A DNA stretch of 64,000 nt from Pseudothermotoga hypogea DSM 11164 = NBRC 106472 (GCF_000816145.1 NZ_CP007141.1:1426001-1490000); one strand, 5' to 3'; positions 7,659 through 16,734 are shown, counted from the stretch's first letter. Made by a program: numbers and translations. Notes: a model not told the origin generated them from the sequence alone.

Positions 7659-9431
7659 TCATTTCCTGTAGCTGGTCCAGACGGTGAAGATGGGCACGCC
7701 CTCTTCTGTCACGCCCGCATTGCCTAAGGTTTTGTTGAAGCCCCAGATGTTCATACCCTTGCACACGAAGATCACAGGCAGATAGATGTGGTACAACTCT
7801 TGAACTTCATCATAGTAAGCCTTTCTCTTGGCAGGATCCATCTCTATCTGAGCCTTTTCGAACAGTTCCCAGATCCTCTTTTCCCAGTCTAACATTTCCT
7901 CAAAGACTGGTTGTGGAGGCGTCTTGGTCTTGTCCATGGTCGAGTAGTGCCAGTAGTAGAGTTGTGTTCCAGGTTGCCATATGGCTTTTCTGAGTTGCAG
8001 GTCTGGTTGGTTACCGAACGCCCTTATGCCGGCCTGGAAATTGCTCGCGCCGAACATCTGTCCGACCAGGGACGCATCGAGGATCTGCAAGTTGACCTTT
8101 ATCCCAATTTTCTTCAAATCCTCAGCAAATATGACTGCGACATCCTGATATTCCTTCGGCGAGTTCTGAACGAGCAGATTGAACTCGACTCTCCTGCCAC
8201 TCGGAAAGAGCCTGTAGCCTTCTTTGTCTCTCTTCGTCAGGCCGATTTTGTCCAGCAGTTCGTTGGCCTTCTTCAGATCGTACGGTCTCAAGAGTTCTTC
8301 CACCTTCGGGTTGTAGAAGGCCTTGTTGGACGGGAGTATCAAGCCCGCATCGGGTATCGCCAAACCGGCGAAGACTTCGTCTATGATTCTCTCTCTGTTG
8401 AGAGCGTACTCCATGGCCTCTCTGAATTCGAGTTTTCTGAAGAGATCACGTAGTTCTGGATCGTCCACGTCGAAGTTGAAGGAAATGTGTATCGGACTCG
8501 GCGTTGCCTGAGTTGGTTGGGTCGCGTAAACGACGTAAGGTGTTTTTCCAGTCAATTCTTGTTCTTTCAACATCGGAAAGTCTCTCGAGGAGATCGCCAT
8601 GAAATCGATCTCGCCAGCCATGAACTTTGCAAGTCTTATCTCTGCGTCCCTGATGATCAAATATTCCACTCTGTCAAAGTAGGGCAGTCTGTTTCCGAAA
8701 CGGTCGACTTTCCAGAAATACGGGTTTCTCTCGAGCACGAGCTTTTGATCCGTGATGAGCTGAACAGGTTTGAAGGGACCGTTCACGACGATTTCCTTCG
8801 GGTCGGTGTTGGACAGCCAAACCTTGTTGACCGAACCGAGATCGTTCTTGTCGATGAGAGGTTCAAGCTTGTGCTTTGGATAAATGTAGACGTGTGAAAG
8901 CACCGTGAAGAAGGCACCGTAAGGTGATGGAAGAATGGCCTTGACGGTCTTGTCGTCGATCTTGACCCACTCGATCATCTTGTTGACACCTTTTTCGTCC
9001 GGTATCGTGAACCTGGCGATCGAATTGCCTCGCGCGTACTGGTTCATGACGAAGTACTGGAAAGTGAACACCACGTCGTCCGCAGTGATGGGAGTTCCAT
9101 CCGACCAGTAAGCTTCACGGAGCCTGAATGTAACTTCTTTTCCGTCAGCTGAAACGACCCAAGACTTAGCGAGCGCAGGTTTGATCTCGTTCGTCACGGG
9201 ATGCATCTCCACCAGCGGTGAGAACATGGGTCCCATGATGACACTGTAGCTTGAGCCATCGAGTGTTCCGTACAGTAGGAAAGATTCAGGGGTCGAAGCC
9301 AAAGCGAGCCTCAGGGTCCCCCCGGTCTTAGGTGATGGATCAGGTGTCAGAAGTTCGTCTTGTACCATGTACTCTGTTGCAAATACTGCACAGGCCAGAA
9401 GTGCAAGCACCAGTAAAAGGACCTTCCTCAT
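7659..9431 (-). CDS. Extracellular solute-binding protein, family 5 (peptide ABC transporter)
   Basis: A 590-residue secreted binding protein. It has a signal peptide (about 1-19, no lipobox cysteine), then the family-5 features: GGTLRLALASTPES near the N-terminus, WSDGTPITADDVVFTF, and an LLDKIGLTKRD-type repeat late in the protein. It captures the substrate outside the cell and delivers it to the OppB/C channel. It is the first gene of the operon. The ATG has a GGGGAGGTG site six bases upstream. Family-5 proteins bind peptides but also oligosaccharides in Thermotogae, so the ligand is uncertain. Confidence 0.92.
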   Translation of the reverse strand: MRKVLLLVLALLACAVFATEYMVQDELLTPDPSPKTGGTLRLALASTPESFLLYGTLDGSSYSVIMGPMFSPLVEMHPVTNEIKPALAKSWVVSADGKEVTFRLREAYWSDGTPITADDVVFTFQYFVMNQYARGNSIARFTIPDEKGVNKMIEWVKIDDKTVKAILPSPYGAFFTVLSHVYIYPKHKLEPLIDKNDLGSVNKVWLSNTDPKEIVVNGPFKPVQLITDQKLVLERNPYFWKVDRFGNRLPYFDRVEYLIIRDAEIRLAKFMAGEIDFMAISSRDFPMLKEQELTGKTPYVVYATQPTQATPSPIHISFNFDVDDPELRDLFRKLEFREAMEYALNRERIIDEVFAGLAIPDAGLILPSNKAFYNPKVEELLRPYDLKKANELLDKIGLTKRDKEGYRLFPSGRRVEFNLLVQNSPKEYQDVAVIFAEDLKKIGIKVNLQILDASLVGQMFGASNFQAGIRAFGNQPDLQLRKAIWQPGTQLYYWHYSTMDKTKTPPQPVFEEMLDWEKRIWELFEKAQIEMDPAKRKAYYDEVQELYHIYLPVIFVCKGMNIWGFNKTLGNAGVTEEGVPIFTVWTSYRK

Positions 9432-9965
9432 AGCAACACCTCCCCAAAAAAGAATGTCATTACAATATTCATATTCCCCGATTATGATATCACAGGGTTA
9501 CCCAGAGTTGTGTTAACATAAATGCCGTTTTTCGAAGAGGATCAGCAGAAAGTTTTGCGGTGGTATCATTCCGACACATTGATGCGCATCATCGACGATA
9601 CATGCAAGGTTTTTTGCGCTTCAATTCGCGACACTCTGTAGCTCTAAGCGGTATGACACCACTGTGAGTCGCTTAGAAACTTCTATCTGCTTGCATGCGT
9701 GGCAAATGATGGCTGGTTCCTTATAGTACCGTCATGTAAACAGACACCAGTCCAATCTATCCTCTCAGCTGAGGCCCTCAAGAACGTCACGAAGATATGC
9801 AACGACAGTCTCCTTTACCCGACTCGTGTGCTTTACGACATAATATACTTGGCCACGTTCAACGAGCGTTCCATTCTTTCCCGCTTTGCTATCTTTTGCG
9901 CTTATCGACGTTCTACTTGGGAGTAGTGTTTACCGAGAATTCGTCCTCGTCTCCGCCGATTCCGG
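9432..9965. other. Non-coding stretch with inverted repeats
   Basis: No convincing gene is seen. GTGGTATCATTCCG (9560-9573) pairs with CGGTATGACACCAC (9649-9662) at 12 of 14 positions, and CATGCAAG (9601-9608) pairs perfectly with CTTGCATG (9690-9697). The two pairings cross each other. A separate 7-bp hairpin, CTAAGCG/CGCTTAG, spans 9644-9676, and GATGCGCATC (9581-9590) is a palindrome. Just upstream of the binding-protein gene the minus strand offers TTAACA-N18-TGATAT (near 9492-9521) as a weak promoter candidate. No clear terminator for the lipoprotein gene was found. Confidence 0.45.
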
Positions 9966-11045
9966 CTATTCTTCACCCATCGGATAAGCTCCGGTGTTAC
10001 CGTTGGCATCCATTTTTATGATGTATACATCGTAATTTCCTGCCCCGAAAGACGATGTATATCCAGCGACGATGTATCCACCATCGCTCGTCTGTTGAAT
10101 GGACCATGCCAGATCATCGTAACTTCCTCCAAAAGTTTTGCTCCACACCTCGTTCCCACTCGTATCGAGCTTCAAGATGTAAACATCGTACGATCCCACT
10201 CCAGCGGAGGACGTGTACCCTGCGACGATGTATCCACCATCACTTGTCTGTTGAATGCAGTATGCCCTGTCATCGTAACTTCCTCCGAAGGTTTTCTCCC
10301 ACACTTTGTTTCCATTCGCGTCAAGCTTCAGGATGTAAACCTCCTCCCGATTAGAAGAGGACCATGTGTAGCCTGCGACGATGTATCCACCATCGCTTGT
10401 CTGTTGAATAGAATATGCCCTGTCGTCGTTGCTTCCACCAAAAACTTTCTGCCAAACGACCTGCTGAACTTCCTGAAGTCGGAGCTGGAAATCCACTGTG
10501 ACAACTTGTCCAGCTTCTACATTCACCGCCTTACTCTCGCTGACGTAACCACTCTTGGAAGCTATAATCGTTCTCTGACCAGCAGGAACGTTTGTTATCT
10601 CGTACTGTCCATCCGAGTTGGTTGTAGTCTGTAATTCTGTGCCCTGCACAGCAACCGTTGCATCCTGTATCGGTTGAGCGTTGTTGTCCCTCACGGTACC
10701 TCGTACAGTCCCAGTGGAGGTCACAGGCGCGAGTGTGAAATTCACCGTCACAGTCTGTCCAGCTTCCACGTACACCACCTTGCTTTCAGGGGTGTACCCA
10801 TTCTTAGATGCCGTGATTGTCCATTTACCAGCAGGAACGTTCGATATCTGGTAGGAACCCTGTGAGTCAGTCACGGTCCTCAAATTAGTGGTGTTCACAA
10901 CAACCGTTGCGTCTTCCACCAGTTGATTCACGCTGTCCTTCACAGTACCCCGTACGGACCCTCTTGGTTGTTCGACTGGAGCTGCGCACTGCGTAATCAA
11001 GAGGGAGATCGAGAGCAGCAAGAGAAGATGGAAGATCTTCTTCAT
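9966..11045 (-). CDS. Lipoprotein with two carboxypeptidase-regulatory-like domains and three tandem repeats
   Basis: The 359-residue protein begins with a lipoprotein-like signal peptide ending LITQC (Cys20; Gln before the Cys is atypical). Two beta-sandwich domains of the CarboxypepD_reg type follow (about 31-105 and 113-188), each with GTV..D, SDGQYEI/SQGSYQI and NVPAG motifs. Three near-identical units of about 51 residues (198-248, 249-300, 301-350) carry FGGSyDD, IQQTSDGGYIVAGYT and a YIxKlD ending, resembling beta-propeller blades. It should be anchored outside the cytoplasmic membrane and face outwards. Only three blades are present, so it may be shortened or may oligomerise. AAGGAGG lies eight bases before the ATG. 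Confidence 0.75.
   Translation of the reverse strand: MKKIFHLLLLLSISLLITQCAAPVEQPRGSVRGTVKDSVNQLVEDATVVVNTTNLRTVTDSQGSYQISNVPAGKWTITASKNGYTPESKVVYVEAGQTVTVNFTLAPVTSTGTVRGTVRDNNAQPIQDATVAVQGTELQTTTNSDGQYEITNVPAGQRTIIASKSGYVSESKAVNVEAGQVVTVDFQLRLQEVQQVVWQKVFGGSNDDRAYSIQQTSDGGYIVAGYTWSSSNREEVYILKLDANGNKVWEKTFGGSYDDRAYCIQQTSDGGYIVAGYTSSAGVGSYDVYILKLDTSGNEVWSKTFGGSYDDLAWSIQQTSDGGYIVAGYTSSFGAGNYDVYIIKMDANGNTGAYPMGEE
9996..10454 (-). repeat. Tandem repeat of about 153-156 bp, three copies inside the lipoprotein gene
   Basis: The three blade units are conserved at the DNA level as well as the protein level: each copy contains the same run for QQTSDGGYIVAGYT and FGGS. Such repeats can expand or contract by recombination, changing the number of blades. 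Confidence 0.8.
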
Positions 11046-11516
11046 CGTGTCGGCCTCCTTACGTGATTGTACACCTTTTGTATAAACTACGCCTTCTCTG
11101 TTGCTATCCTCACCGAAAGCAAACTTAGGATCGGTTTTGAATCCTCGAATGGGTGGGTATATCGCTGTTGTTACACTTCGTATAAAATAAGTCTACGCTC
11201 CGCAACGTCAACTGTCAATGGCTTTGGTCTTTGGCTACTCAGGAAAGGAGTCTTTCACTTAAAATACCCACGTGAAAACGAGTTACATCAAATCTGGTAG
11301 CAAGCAACTCGCGAGAGAGAAGATAAAGGTTCCTGAGGAACAAGCTTTCATAGCAGGTTCGTTCTCAGGTTTGCCTGTTTCCTGACTTTGTGGTAACATA
11401 CCACGGGAAATTGAGTTTTATATGGTATACGTGGTTCGTATACTTAGAGTTGAGTAAGATCGTTGTGCCTCTGAGTCATCACAAAACTTGGAAAGATCGC
11501 TGAAGGAGGTGCAAAT
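11046..11516. other. Intergenic region upstream of queF with inverted repeats
   Basis: No gene is seen. GTTCC-TGA-GGAAC (11329-11341) and GTGGTA-ACA-TACCAC (11390-11404) are perfect short inverted repeats. Two GTATAC hexamers (11425-11430 and 11438-11443) flank GTGGTTC; the second overlaps a possible -10 TATACT (11439-11444) with no good -35, so an activator may be needed. The leader has a small TTGTG/CACAA hairpin (11463-11484) but lacks the conserved bases of a preQ1 riboswitch. Confidence 0.4.
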
Positions 11517-11927
11517 ATGCCCAAAGCAGAAGGGAAGACCTTTCAGTTTGAAGGGCACGAATCCATAAGGACGGATTTTCTCGAAACGATAGATTTCGAT
11601 GGAAAAGACGAGTACATCAAGATCGAGACCGATGAATTCTCGGCGGTCTGTCCCTTCTCGGGTTTACCAGACATAGGCCGCGTGATCATCGAGTACTATC
11701 CAGACGGTGGGAAAATCGTGGAATTGAAATCGCTGAAGTACTACTTCGTGAGCTTCAGAAACGTTGGTATCTACCAAGAAGAGGCAACGAAGAGGATCTA
11801 CGAAGATCTCAAACGTCTTCTCAAGACCGACAGGCTCAGGGTCACCGTGGTGTACAACGTTCGTGGAGGCATAAAGACCACGACCCAGATGGGGGACCTC
11901 GCAGGCCATGACAGAAAAGTTGAATGA
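11517..11927 (+). CDS. queF: NADPH-dependent 7-cyano-7-deazaguanine reductase (preQ1 synthase)
   Basis: A 136-residue cytoplasmic enzyme of the short QueF type that reduces the nitrile of preQ0 to the amine preQ1 in queuosine synthesis. It has the catalytic pair Cys45 (in [10 protein letters not shown]) and Asp52, seven residues apart as in characterised QueF, and the NADPH motif ELKSLKYYF. The length matches unimodular QueF. The ATG follows GAAGGAGGTG. The next gene overlaps its last 20 bases and encodes a deazaguanine transporter, which suggests a salvage route. Confidence 0.95.
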   Translation: MPKAEGKTFQFEGHESIRTDFLETIDFDGKDEYIKIETDEFSAVCPFSGLPDIGRVIIEYYPDGGKIVELKSLKYYFVSFRNVGIYQEEATKRIYEDLKRLLKTDRLRVTVVYNVRGGIKTTTQMGDLAGHDRKVE

Positions 11928-12549
11928 AAAGCTCATCACACTGACGAGCATCTTCGTCTTCGCCATAGTGGCTTCGAACGTGACGGCTTCGAAGTTGGTG
12001 AACCTCGGACGATTCGTTGTCCCGATAGCTGTACTCTGTTATCCTGTGACCTTCGCGATCACAGACATAGTGAGCGAAGTCTATGGAAAAAAGATCGCCC
12101 GAAGGATCGTCTGGGCGGGTTTCTTCGTCTCGATCCTTCTGGCACTGTACTCGAGAATCGTTGTGGTCTACCCACCGGCGGACTTCTTCGAAGGGAACGA
12201 AGCTTTCGTGAAGGTCTTTTCTTCCACACCCAGGATCGTCCTTGCGAGCATGGTTGCTTACGTAGCTTCACAGACTCACGACGTGTGGGCATTTCACGTT
12301 TGGAAGAAGCTCACCAAAGGCAGACACCTCTGGGTGAGAAACAACCTTTCCACGCTCGTTTCTCAGTTCATCGACACGTGCCTGTTCATCACGATAGCAT
12401 TTCTCAACGTTGTGCCTGGAGAAATCCTCGTGCGCATGATCTTCTCTCAGTACATCGTTAAATTCATCATTGCAATCATAGACACACCCTTTGTCTATCT
12501 TGGAGTCAAGCTGGTCAGTGGAAGATGGATCGTGGCCGAGACAAACTGA
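11908..12549 (+). CDS. Queuosine precursor transporter (YhhQ/VUT family)
   Basis: A 213-residue membrane protein with about six hydrophobic segments. It carries family signatures: [15 protein letters not shown] at the N-terminus, [20 protein letters not shown], and late [12 protein letters not shown]. Members of this family (YhhQ, QPTR) import preQ0, preQ1 or queuine. The ATG at 11908 lies inside queF after GGGGGA. With QueF alongside, imported preQ0 could be reduced directly. Confidence 0.9.
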   Translation: MTEKLNEKLITLTSIFVFAIVASNVTASKLVNLGRFVVPIAVLCYPVTFAITDIVSEVYGKKIARRIVWAGFFVSILLALYSRIVVVYPPADFFEGNEAFVKVFSSTPRIVLASMVAYVASQTHDVWAFHVWKKLTKGRHLWVRNNLSTLVSQFIDTCLFITIAFLNVVPGEILVRMIFSQYIVKFIIAIIDTPFVYLGVKLVSGRWIVAETN

Positions 12550-12557
12550 GAGCGAAA

Positions 12558-12577
12558 AAGCCCCCGAGTGGGGGCTT
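12558..12577. terminator. Bidirectional terminator between convergent genes
   Basis: AAGCCCCC (12558-12565), loop GAGT, GGGGGCTT (12570-12577). On the minus strand the stem is followed by TTTTTCGC, a good tract for ending the large peptide operon; on the plus strand the tract is weaker (GAGTTT). Confidence 0.8.
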
Positions 12578-12581
12578 GAGT

Positions 12582-13949
12582 TTAACTCCTCAGTGACGCG
12601 TACAAGCTGGCGTAAAGTCCCGCTGTGAGTTGGATTTGAACGAGACTCTTCACGGGTATCACTTTGAACTTCGTTTTCTTCTCGAGTTGCTCTATGCGAG
12701 AATCGATCAGCTTCTTGATTTGGCCCGCTGCTTGTTTCAGAATGGGATCTTTCTTGAATCTGTTCTGGCTTTTGACCAATCTGTAGAGCATACCCCATTT
12801 GAAAAGGCTGTAGGATTTGCTCGCGACCTCGTTGTCGAACTTCTCGGCGACGGTGGCATTCCTTGAGAGCTCTTCAGCGGTCTCTGCCCACTTCTTCTCG
12901 GCTTCGAAAGCCTTCTCGAAAGATTTCATGAAATACTCCAGTGCGTCCTGAAACTTCGTGTGGGTGTCTATGTGGGATTTGATCTTTTCGTAGATCTCTT
13001 TCAGCGTGTCCATGTCTTTTTTCTGGAACTCGAGATTCTCCAAAACCAGATCTCGACGCACGGATTTCGTTTGCCTGAGATTGCAAATTCTTTCGTCGTA
13101 GTAGTATGGAACCTCACAAACTATTTCGAAGAGGTTCGGGTTGAACCTCCTCGCGTAGCCAAGGCTGCTCTCACCGCTCATTATGATCTCTGCGGGATCT
13201 CTCTGGGAGTACTTTTCATAGAAATCGTAGATATCCACAGTTGTGGGCATCTGGAACACGGCTTGGTGGTACTGTTTCACGAATGGAACCTCGGGTTCGC
13301 CGAGTGAGAGGGGTACATCTCTGTCCTGGGCAGCCTTTTCGAATATCGGATAGAGCAGAGGTGCGTCCTCACTCACGTAGTAGTACACCCCACCGAAACC
13401 CGCGTTGTGAAGACTGTAGATGAAATCAGGCTTGGCGGAATCGATTATTTCCATGAGAGCCTTCGTCTCGGGCGATGGTTTATCGTACTTCAAGGTTTTG
13501 TACTCTATGGGGAAGGACCACTCCACTTGCTCGTTTCCCGCGGGACGATAGTAGTTGTAAACGTACTTTCTGAAAGAGTACGGTGTTTTGAACCAACCTT
13601 CGTTCAGCATCGCTCCGTCTACGTCCGCCACCTTCACGATGTACCATGTGAAGTCGAAGAGCTTTCTCAGCTCCTCGTTCCGCGCCAACTCCCAGGACAG
13701 ATAATCCAACATGAGACTTCCCACAGGTTCGTTGGGATGTGGAAAACCGTAAAGCAACGCATTTTTCTTCCCGTGACCGATTTTGAGACAGTAAATAGGC
13801 TCCCCTGAGACAGATTCACCCACCTGTTTCATCTCCACGAGGTTTGGAAACTGCTTTGCCAACGCTTTCGAAGACTCGTTCAACTCTTCCACGATCATGA
13901 ACCCCGTGTAGTTCGGTACGTTCTCGATCACTTTCTCCAGAACACTCAC
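12582..13949 (-). CDS. M14-family zinc carboxypeptidase-like protein
   Basis: A 455-residue peptidase-like protein, the last gene of the second peptide operon. The zinc motif HPNEPVG (HxxE) and the third ligand His in SLHNAGFGG fit the M14 fold, which removes C-terminal residues from peptides. About 130 residues at the C-terminus are helical and not part of the peptidase core. There is no signal peptide, so it should act on imported peptides. The GTG at 13949 has GGAGGTG six bases upstream; an in-frame GTG three codons earlier lies inside that site. Confidence 0.85.
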   Translation of the reverse strand: MSVLEKVIENVPNYTGFMIVEELNESSKALAKQFPNLVEMKQVGESVSGEPIYCLKIGHGKKNALLYGFPHPNEPVGSLMLDYLSWELARNEELRKLFDFTWYIVKVADVDGAMLNEGWFKTPYSFRKYVYNYYRPAGNEQVEWSFPIEYKTLKYDKPSPETKALMEIIDSAKPDFIYSLHNAGFGGVYYYVSEDAPLLYPIFEKAAQDRDVPLSLGEPEVPFVKQYHQAVFQMPTTVDIYDFYEKYSQRDPAEIIMSGESSLGYARRFNPNLFEIVCEVPYYYDERICNLRQTKSVRRDLVLENLEFQKKDMDTLKEIYEKIKSHIDTHTKFQDALEYFMKSFEKAFEAEKKWAETAEELSRNATVAEKFDNEVASKSYSLFKWGMLYRLVKSQNRFKKDPILKQAAGQIKKLIDSRIEQLEKKTKFKVIPVKSLVQIQLTAGLYASLYASLRS

Positions 13950-13961
13950 TGTGAACACCTC

Positions 13962-14918
13962 CTATGTTTTCAGATAGAGCCAGCACGCCACTGAATGGCT
14001 CGGTTCGATCTCGATCAAAGGTGGCATCTGCTCCACGCACTTTTCAAAACTGTACGGACATCTTGGTGCAAAAACACAACCTGAGCCAATCGCCGTCTCA
14101 ACGTCCAACTTCTTAACACTGATTTTCTCGCGCTTCTTGAATATCGAGGGAGAATAGCTCATCAAGATGCGTGTATAAGGATGCAGAGGAGATTCCACGA
14201 TGCGCTTCGCCGTCGATAGTTCCACAGTTTTCCCAAGGTACAATACCATGATGCGGTCGCACACGTGTCCTGCGAGTGACAGATCGTGCGTGATGAACAA
14301 GACCGTGGTTTTTTCCCTCTCGACCAGATCGAGCAACAGATTCACAACGCTCGCTCTGACCGATAGATCGAGCATCGACACACATTCATCGGCCACCAAG
14401 AAAGTCGGCTTCAGCAACATCGCACGTATTATGGATATCCTCTGCAGCTGACCTCCGGACAGTTCGTGGGGATAACGGTTCAGAAACGCATCAGGTGGCT
14501 CAAAACCAGCATCTTTCATGTATCCCAGTATTTTCTCTCTCCTCTCCGCATCGTTGTCGCAGATGCGGTTTATTCTCATCGGTAACAACAGCGATTGCTC
14601 GATACGAAGTCTCGGATCGAAAGATTCGTAAGGGTTCTGAAAGATGATCTGAATCTGTCTTCTGGTGTCCGAATCGAGCTTCAACGTGCCGCTCAATTTC
14701 AGGCCCTTGAACGTTATCTCTCCAGACGTCTCACGCTCCAACCTGCTCAGCACGAGCCCCAGAGTCGTCTTCCCGCAGCCACTCTCTCCTATCACACCGA
14801 AGAGTTCACCTGGTTCTATATCAAAAGAAACCCCGTCGAGTGCCTTGACTGAATAATGCTTTTTGATCAGACCGGCTGAGTAATACTTCTTCAGATTTTT
14901 GACGCTGAGCAGACTCAT
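13962..14918 (-). CDS. Peptide ABC transporter ATP-binding protein (OppF type) with altered Walker B tail
   Basis: A 318-residue ATPase with Walker A GESGCGKT, Q-loop FQNPYES, signature LSGGQLQR and switch THDLS. After Walker B the usual DEPTSALD reads DECVSMLD, so the proline is cysteine and the D-loop is SMLD; the catalytic Glu is kept. The C-terminus has the oligopeptide-family cysteines (GCVFAPRCPYS). The ATG at 14918 overlaps the stop of the upstream ATPase gene (ATGA). Confidence 0.9.
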   Translation of the reverse strand: MSLLSVKNLKKYYSAGLIKKHYSVKALDGVSFDIEPGELFGVIGESGCGKTTLGLVLSRLERETSGEITFKGLKLSGTLKLDSDTRRQIQIIFQNPYESFDPRLRIEQSLLLPMRINRICDNDAERREKILGYMKDAGFEPPDAFLNRYPHELSGGQLQRISIIRAMLLKPTFLVADECVSMLDLSVRASVVNLLLDLVEREKTTVLFITHDLSLAGHVCDRIMVLYLGKTVELSTAKRIVESPLHPYTRILMSYSPSIFKKREKISVKKLDVETAIGSGCVFAPRCPYSFEKCVEQMPPLIEIEPSHSVACWLYLKT

Positions 14919-15880
14919 ACGCGAGCCCCCACTTTCAAGCAGGCGACTCTTCGACCATCGACTTCCTCCGTACTCGGAACAGTCGTGAAACATTCTTCGT
15001 TTGCTATGGGACATCTCGGTGCAAAAACGCACCGATGAATTGATTCCGACAGATCGGGAAGGTTGCCTGGTATGCCGAACAGTCTTCTTTCACGAGCAAA
15101 ATCTGGCAGAGATCTCACCAGCCCCTGCGTGTACGGATGGAGTGGCTGTTGGAGGATCTGCTCGGTTGTTCCGTGTTCGACCAACCTGCCGGCGTACATG
15201 ACAACGATCTCATCGCAGAGCTCAGACACAACACCAAGATCGTGCGAGATCACCAAGCCTGTTAAGGAAAGGCTCTTCACCAGAGATTTGATCTCCTCGA
15301 TGATCTGTCCTTGCGTCACAACGTCGAGCGCAGTGGTGGCTTCGTCGAAGATGATGAATTTTGGATGGTTCAGAAGGGCCAGGGCTATCATTATCCTCTG
15401 CATCATTCCCCCAGACAGTTGATGTGGATACGCCTTGAGAACTCGTTCTGGAAGATTCACCATCCGAAGGAGTTGTTTCAACCTGTCGATGATCTCTTCC
15501 TCGGTGAGATTGGGATTGTGGGCCTTCATCGCATCGGCCAATTGATTTCCGACCTTGTGCACTGGGCTCAAGGCGTTCAGAGATTTCTGAAAAACCATCG
15601 AGAACTCCTTCCAACGTATCTTTCTCATGTCTTCTTCGCCCAAGGAGAGAACGTCGTATCCGAGAAGTTCTATTCTTCCATCGACGACAATCGCATTGAT
15701 GGGAAGCAAACGGATGATGGTATGAGCCAGTGTGCTCTTTCCCGAACCGGATTCTCCCACGATGCCCACGAACTCCCCATCTTCGACTTTGAAGCTCACG
15801 TTTTCGACTGCATGTATCACTTTCTTACTGATTTTGTAGTGCACAGTCAGATCTTGCACATTCAGCACAACGTTTTTCAC
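14915..15880 (-). CDS. Peptide ABC transporter ATP-binding protein (OppD type)
   Basis: A 321-residue ATPase with Walker A GESGSGKST, Q-loop FQKSLNALSP, signature LSGGM, Walker B FIIFDEATTALD (Ala replaces the usual Pro) and switch SHDLG, plus the C-terminal cysteine motif RCVFAPRCP. The GTG at 15880 overlaps the permease stop (GTGA). An open frame to 15997 exists but lies wholly inside the permease gene and has no ribosome site. Confidence 0.9.
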   Translation of the reverse strand: MKNVVLNVQDLTVHYKISKKVIHAVENVSFKVEDGEFVGIVGESGSGKSTLAHTIIRLLPINAIVVDGRIELLGYDVLSLGEEDMRKIRWKEFSMVFQKSLNALSPVHKVGNQLADAMKAHNPNLTEEEIIDRLKQLLRMVNLPERVLKAYPHQLSGGMMQRIMIALALLNHPKFIIFDEATTALDVVTQGQIIEEIKSLVKSLSLTGLVISHDLGVVSELCDEIVVMYAGRLVEHGTTEQILQQPLHPYTQGLVRSLPDFARERRLFGIPGNLPDLSESIHRCVFAPRCPIANEECFTTVPSTEEVDGRRVACLKVGARV

Positions 15881-16722
15881 TCGTTTCTCACCTCGCTGAG
15901 CTTGGGGTACAGCGCTTGCTGTAAACCATCGCCGATGAAAGAGAAGGTGACGACGGTTATCACCGTGAAGATCCCCGGGAACACGATGCTCCACCACGCG
16001 AACGACATGTAGCTTCGTGCGTCGTTTATCATCTTACCCCAGCTCACGACACTCGGATCACCCAAACCGAGGAAGCTCAGCGCGGCCTCGGTGAGTATCG
16101 CTCCGCCTATCTGCATCGCACTGTTGGCCACGACGGGGTACATGCCGTTGGGAATGATGTGTGTGAATATGATCCTCATTGGGCTCTCACCGTTGGCCCT
16201 CGCGATCTTGACGAAGGCTTTCTCCTTTATGCTCATCGTTTGGGCTCTCATTATCCTCGCATTCGACGGCCAGGTAGTCAAACCTATCACGAGCATTATG
16301 TAGACTAAGTTCCGACCAAAAACGGCCACTATGATTAGGATCAGGAAGAATACGGGGAACATCAGGAAAGAATCGATGATCTTGCTTATCACTTCGTCGA
16401 AAACTCCTCCGATGTACCCAGACAGCGCCCCAATGACGATGCCTATGAGTGCTGAGAGACCTGCGGCCACAAACCCCACCGTCAGTGATACCCTCGCACC
16501 ATAGACAACGCGCGAGAAAACGTCTCGACCGAGGTGGTCCGTTCCGAACGGATGTACCTTGCTCGGTGGACTGAGCATGTCGTGGGATATGTCGGTCGGT
16601 TTGTAGGGTGCTATCACGGGTGCGAAGAGCGCCATGATCAACATCAGAAGGAACATGATTAGTCCAGCCAGTCCATACCTGCTTGAAAGATATCGCTTAG
16701 CAAAGTCTGTTCTGAATCTCAA
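15877..16722 (-). CDS. Peptide ABC transporter permease (OppC type)
   Basis: A permease of about 281 residues with an N-terminal helix, the FGTDHLGRDVFSRVVYGAR motif and an EAA loop (IARANGESPMRIIFTHIIPNG). The TTG at 16722 is preferred because GAGGTGG lies five bases before it; the GTG at 16731 falls inside that ribosome site. It pairs with the OppB-type protein encoded just upstream. Confidence 0.88.
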   Translation of the reverse strand: MRFRTDFAKRYLSSRYGLAGLIMFLLMLIMALFAPVIAPYKPTDISHDMLSPPSKVHPFGTDHLGRDVFSRVVYGARVSLTVGFVAAGLSALIGIVIGALSGYIGGVFDEVISKIIDSFLMFPVFFLILIIVAVFGRNLVYIMLVIGLTTWPSNARIMRAQTMSIKEKAFVKIARANGESPMRIIFTHIIPNGMYPVVANSAMQIGGAILTEAALSFLGLGDPSVVSWGKMINDARSYMSFAWWSIVFPGIFTVITVVTFSFIGDGLQQALYPKLSEVRNE

Positions 16723-16734
16723 AAAAACCACCTC

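Noticed and set aside
9699-9926. A 75-residue plus-strand frame
   Set aside because: No SD, no plausible protein pattern, and it covers inverted-repeat sequence; treated as non-coding.
9966-10060. Truncation of the lipoprotein gene by a downstream deletion
   Set aside because: The last repeat ends with a GAYPMGEE tail and a stop; downstream frames do not continue the repeats, so there is no evidence for a lost 3' part.
11451-11516. preQ1 riboswitch in the queF leader
   Set aside because: A small TTGTG/CACAA hairpin and an AAAAC tail are present, but the conserved loop and CCC bases of the known preQ1 classes are missing.
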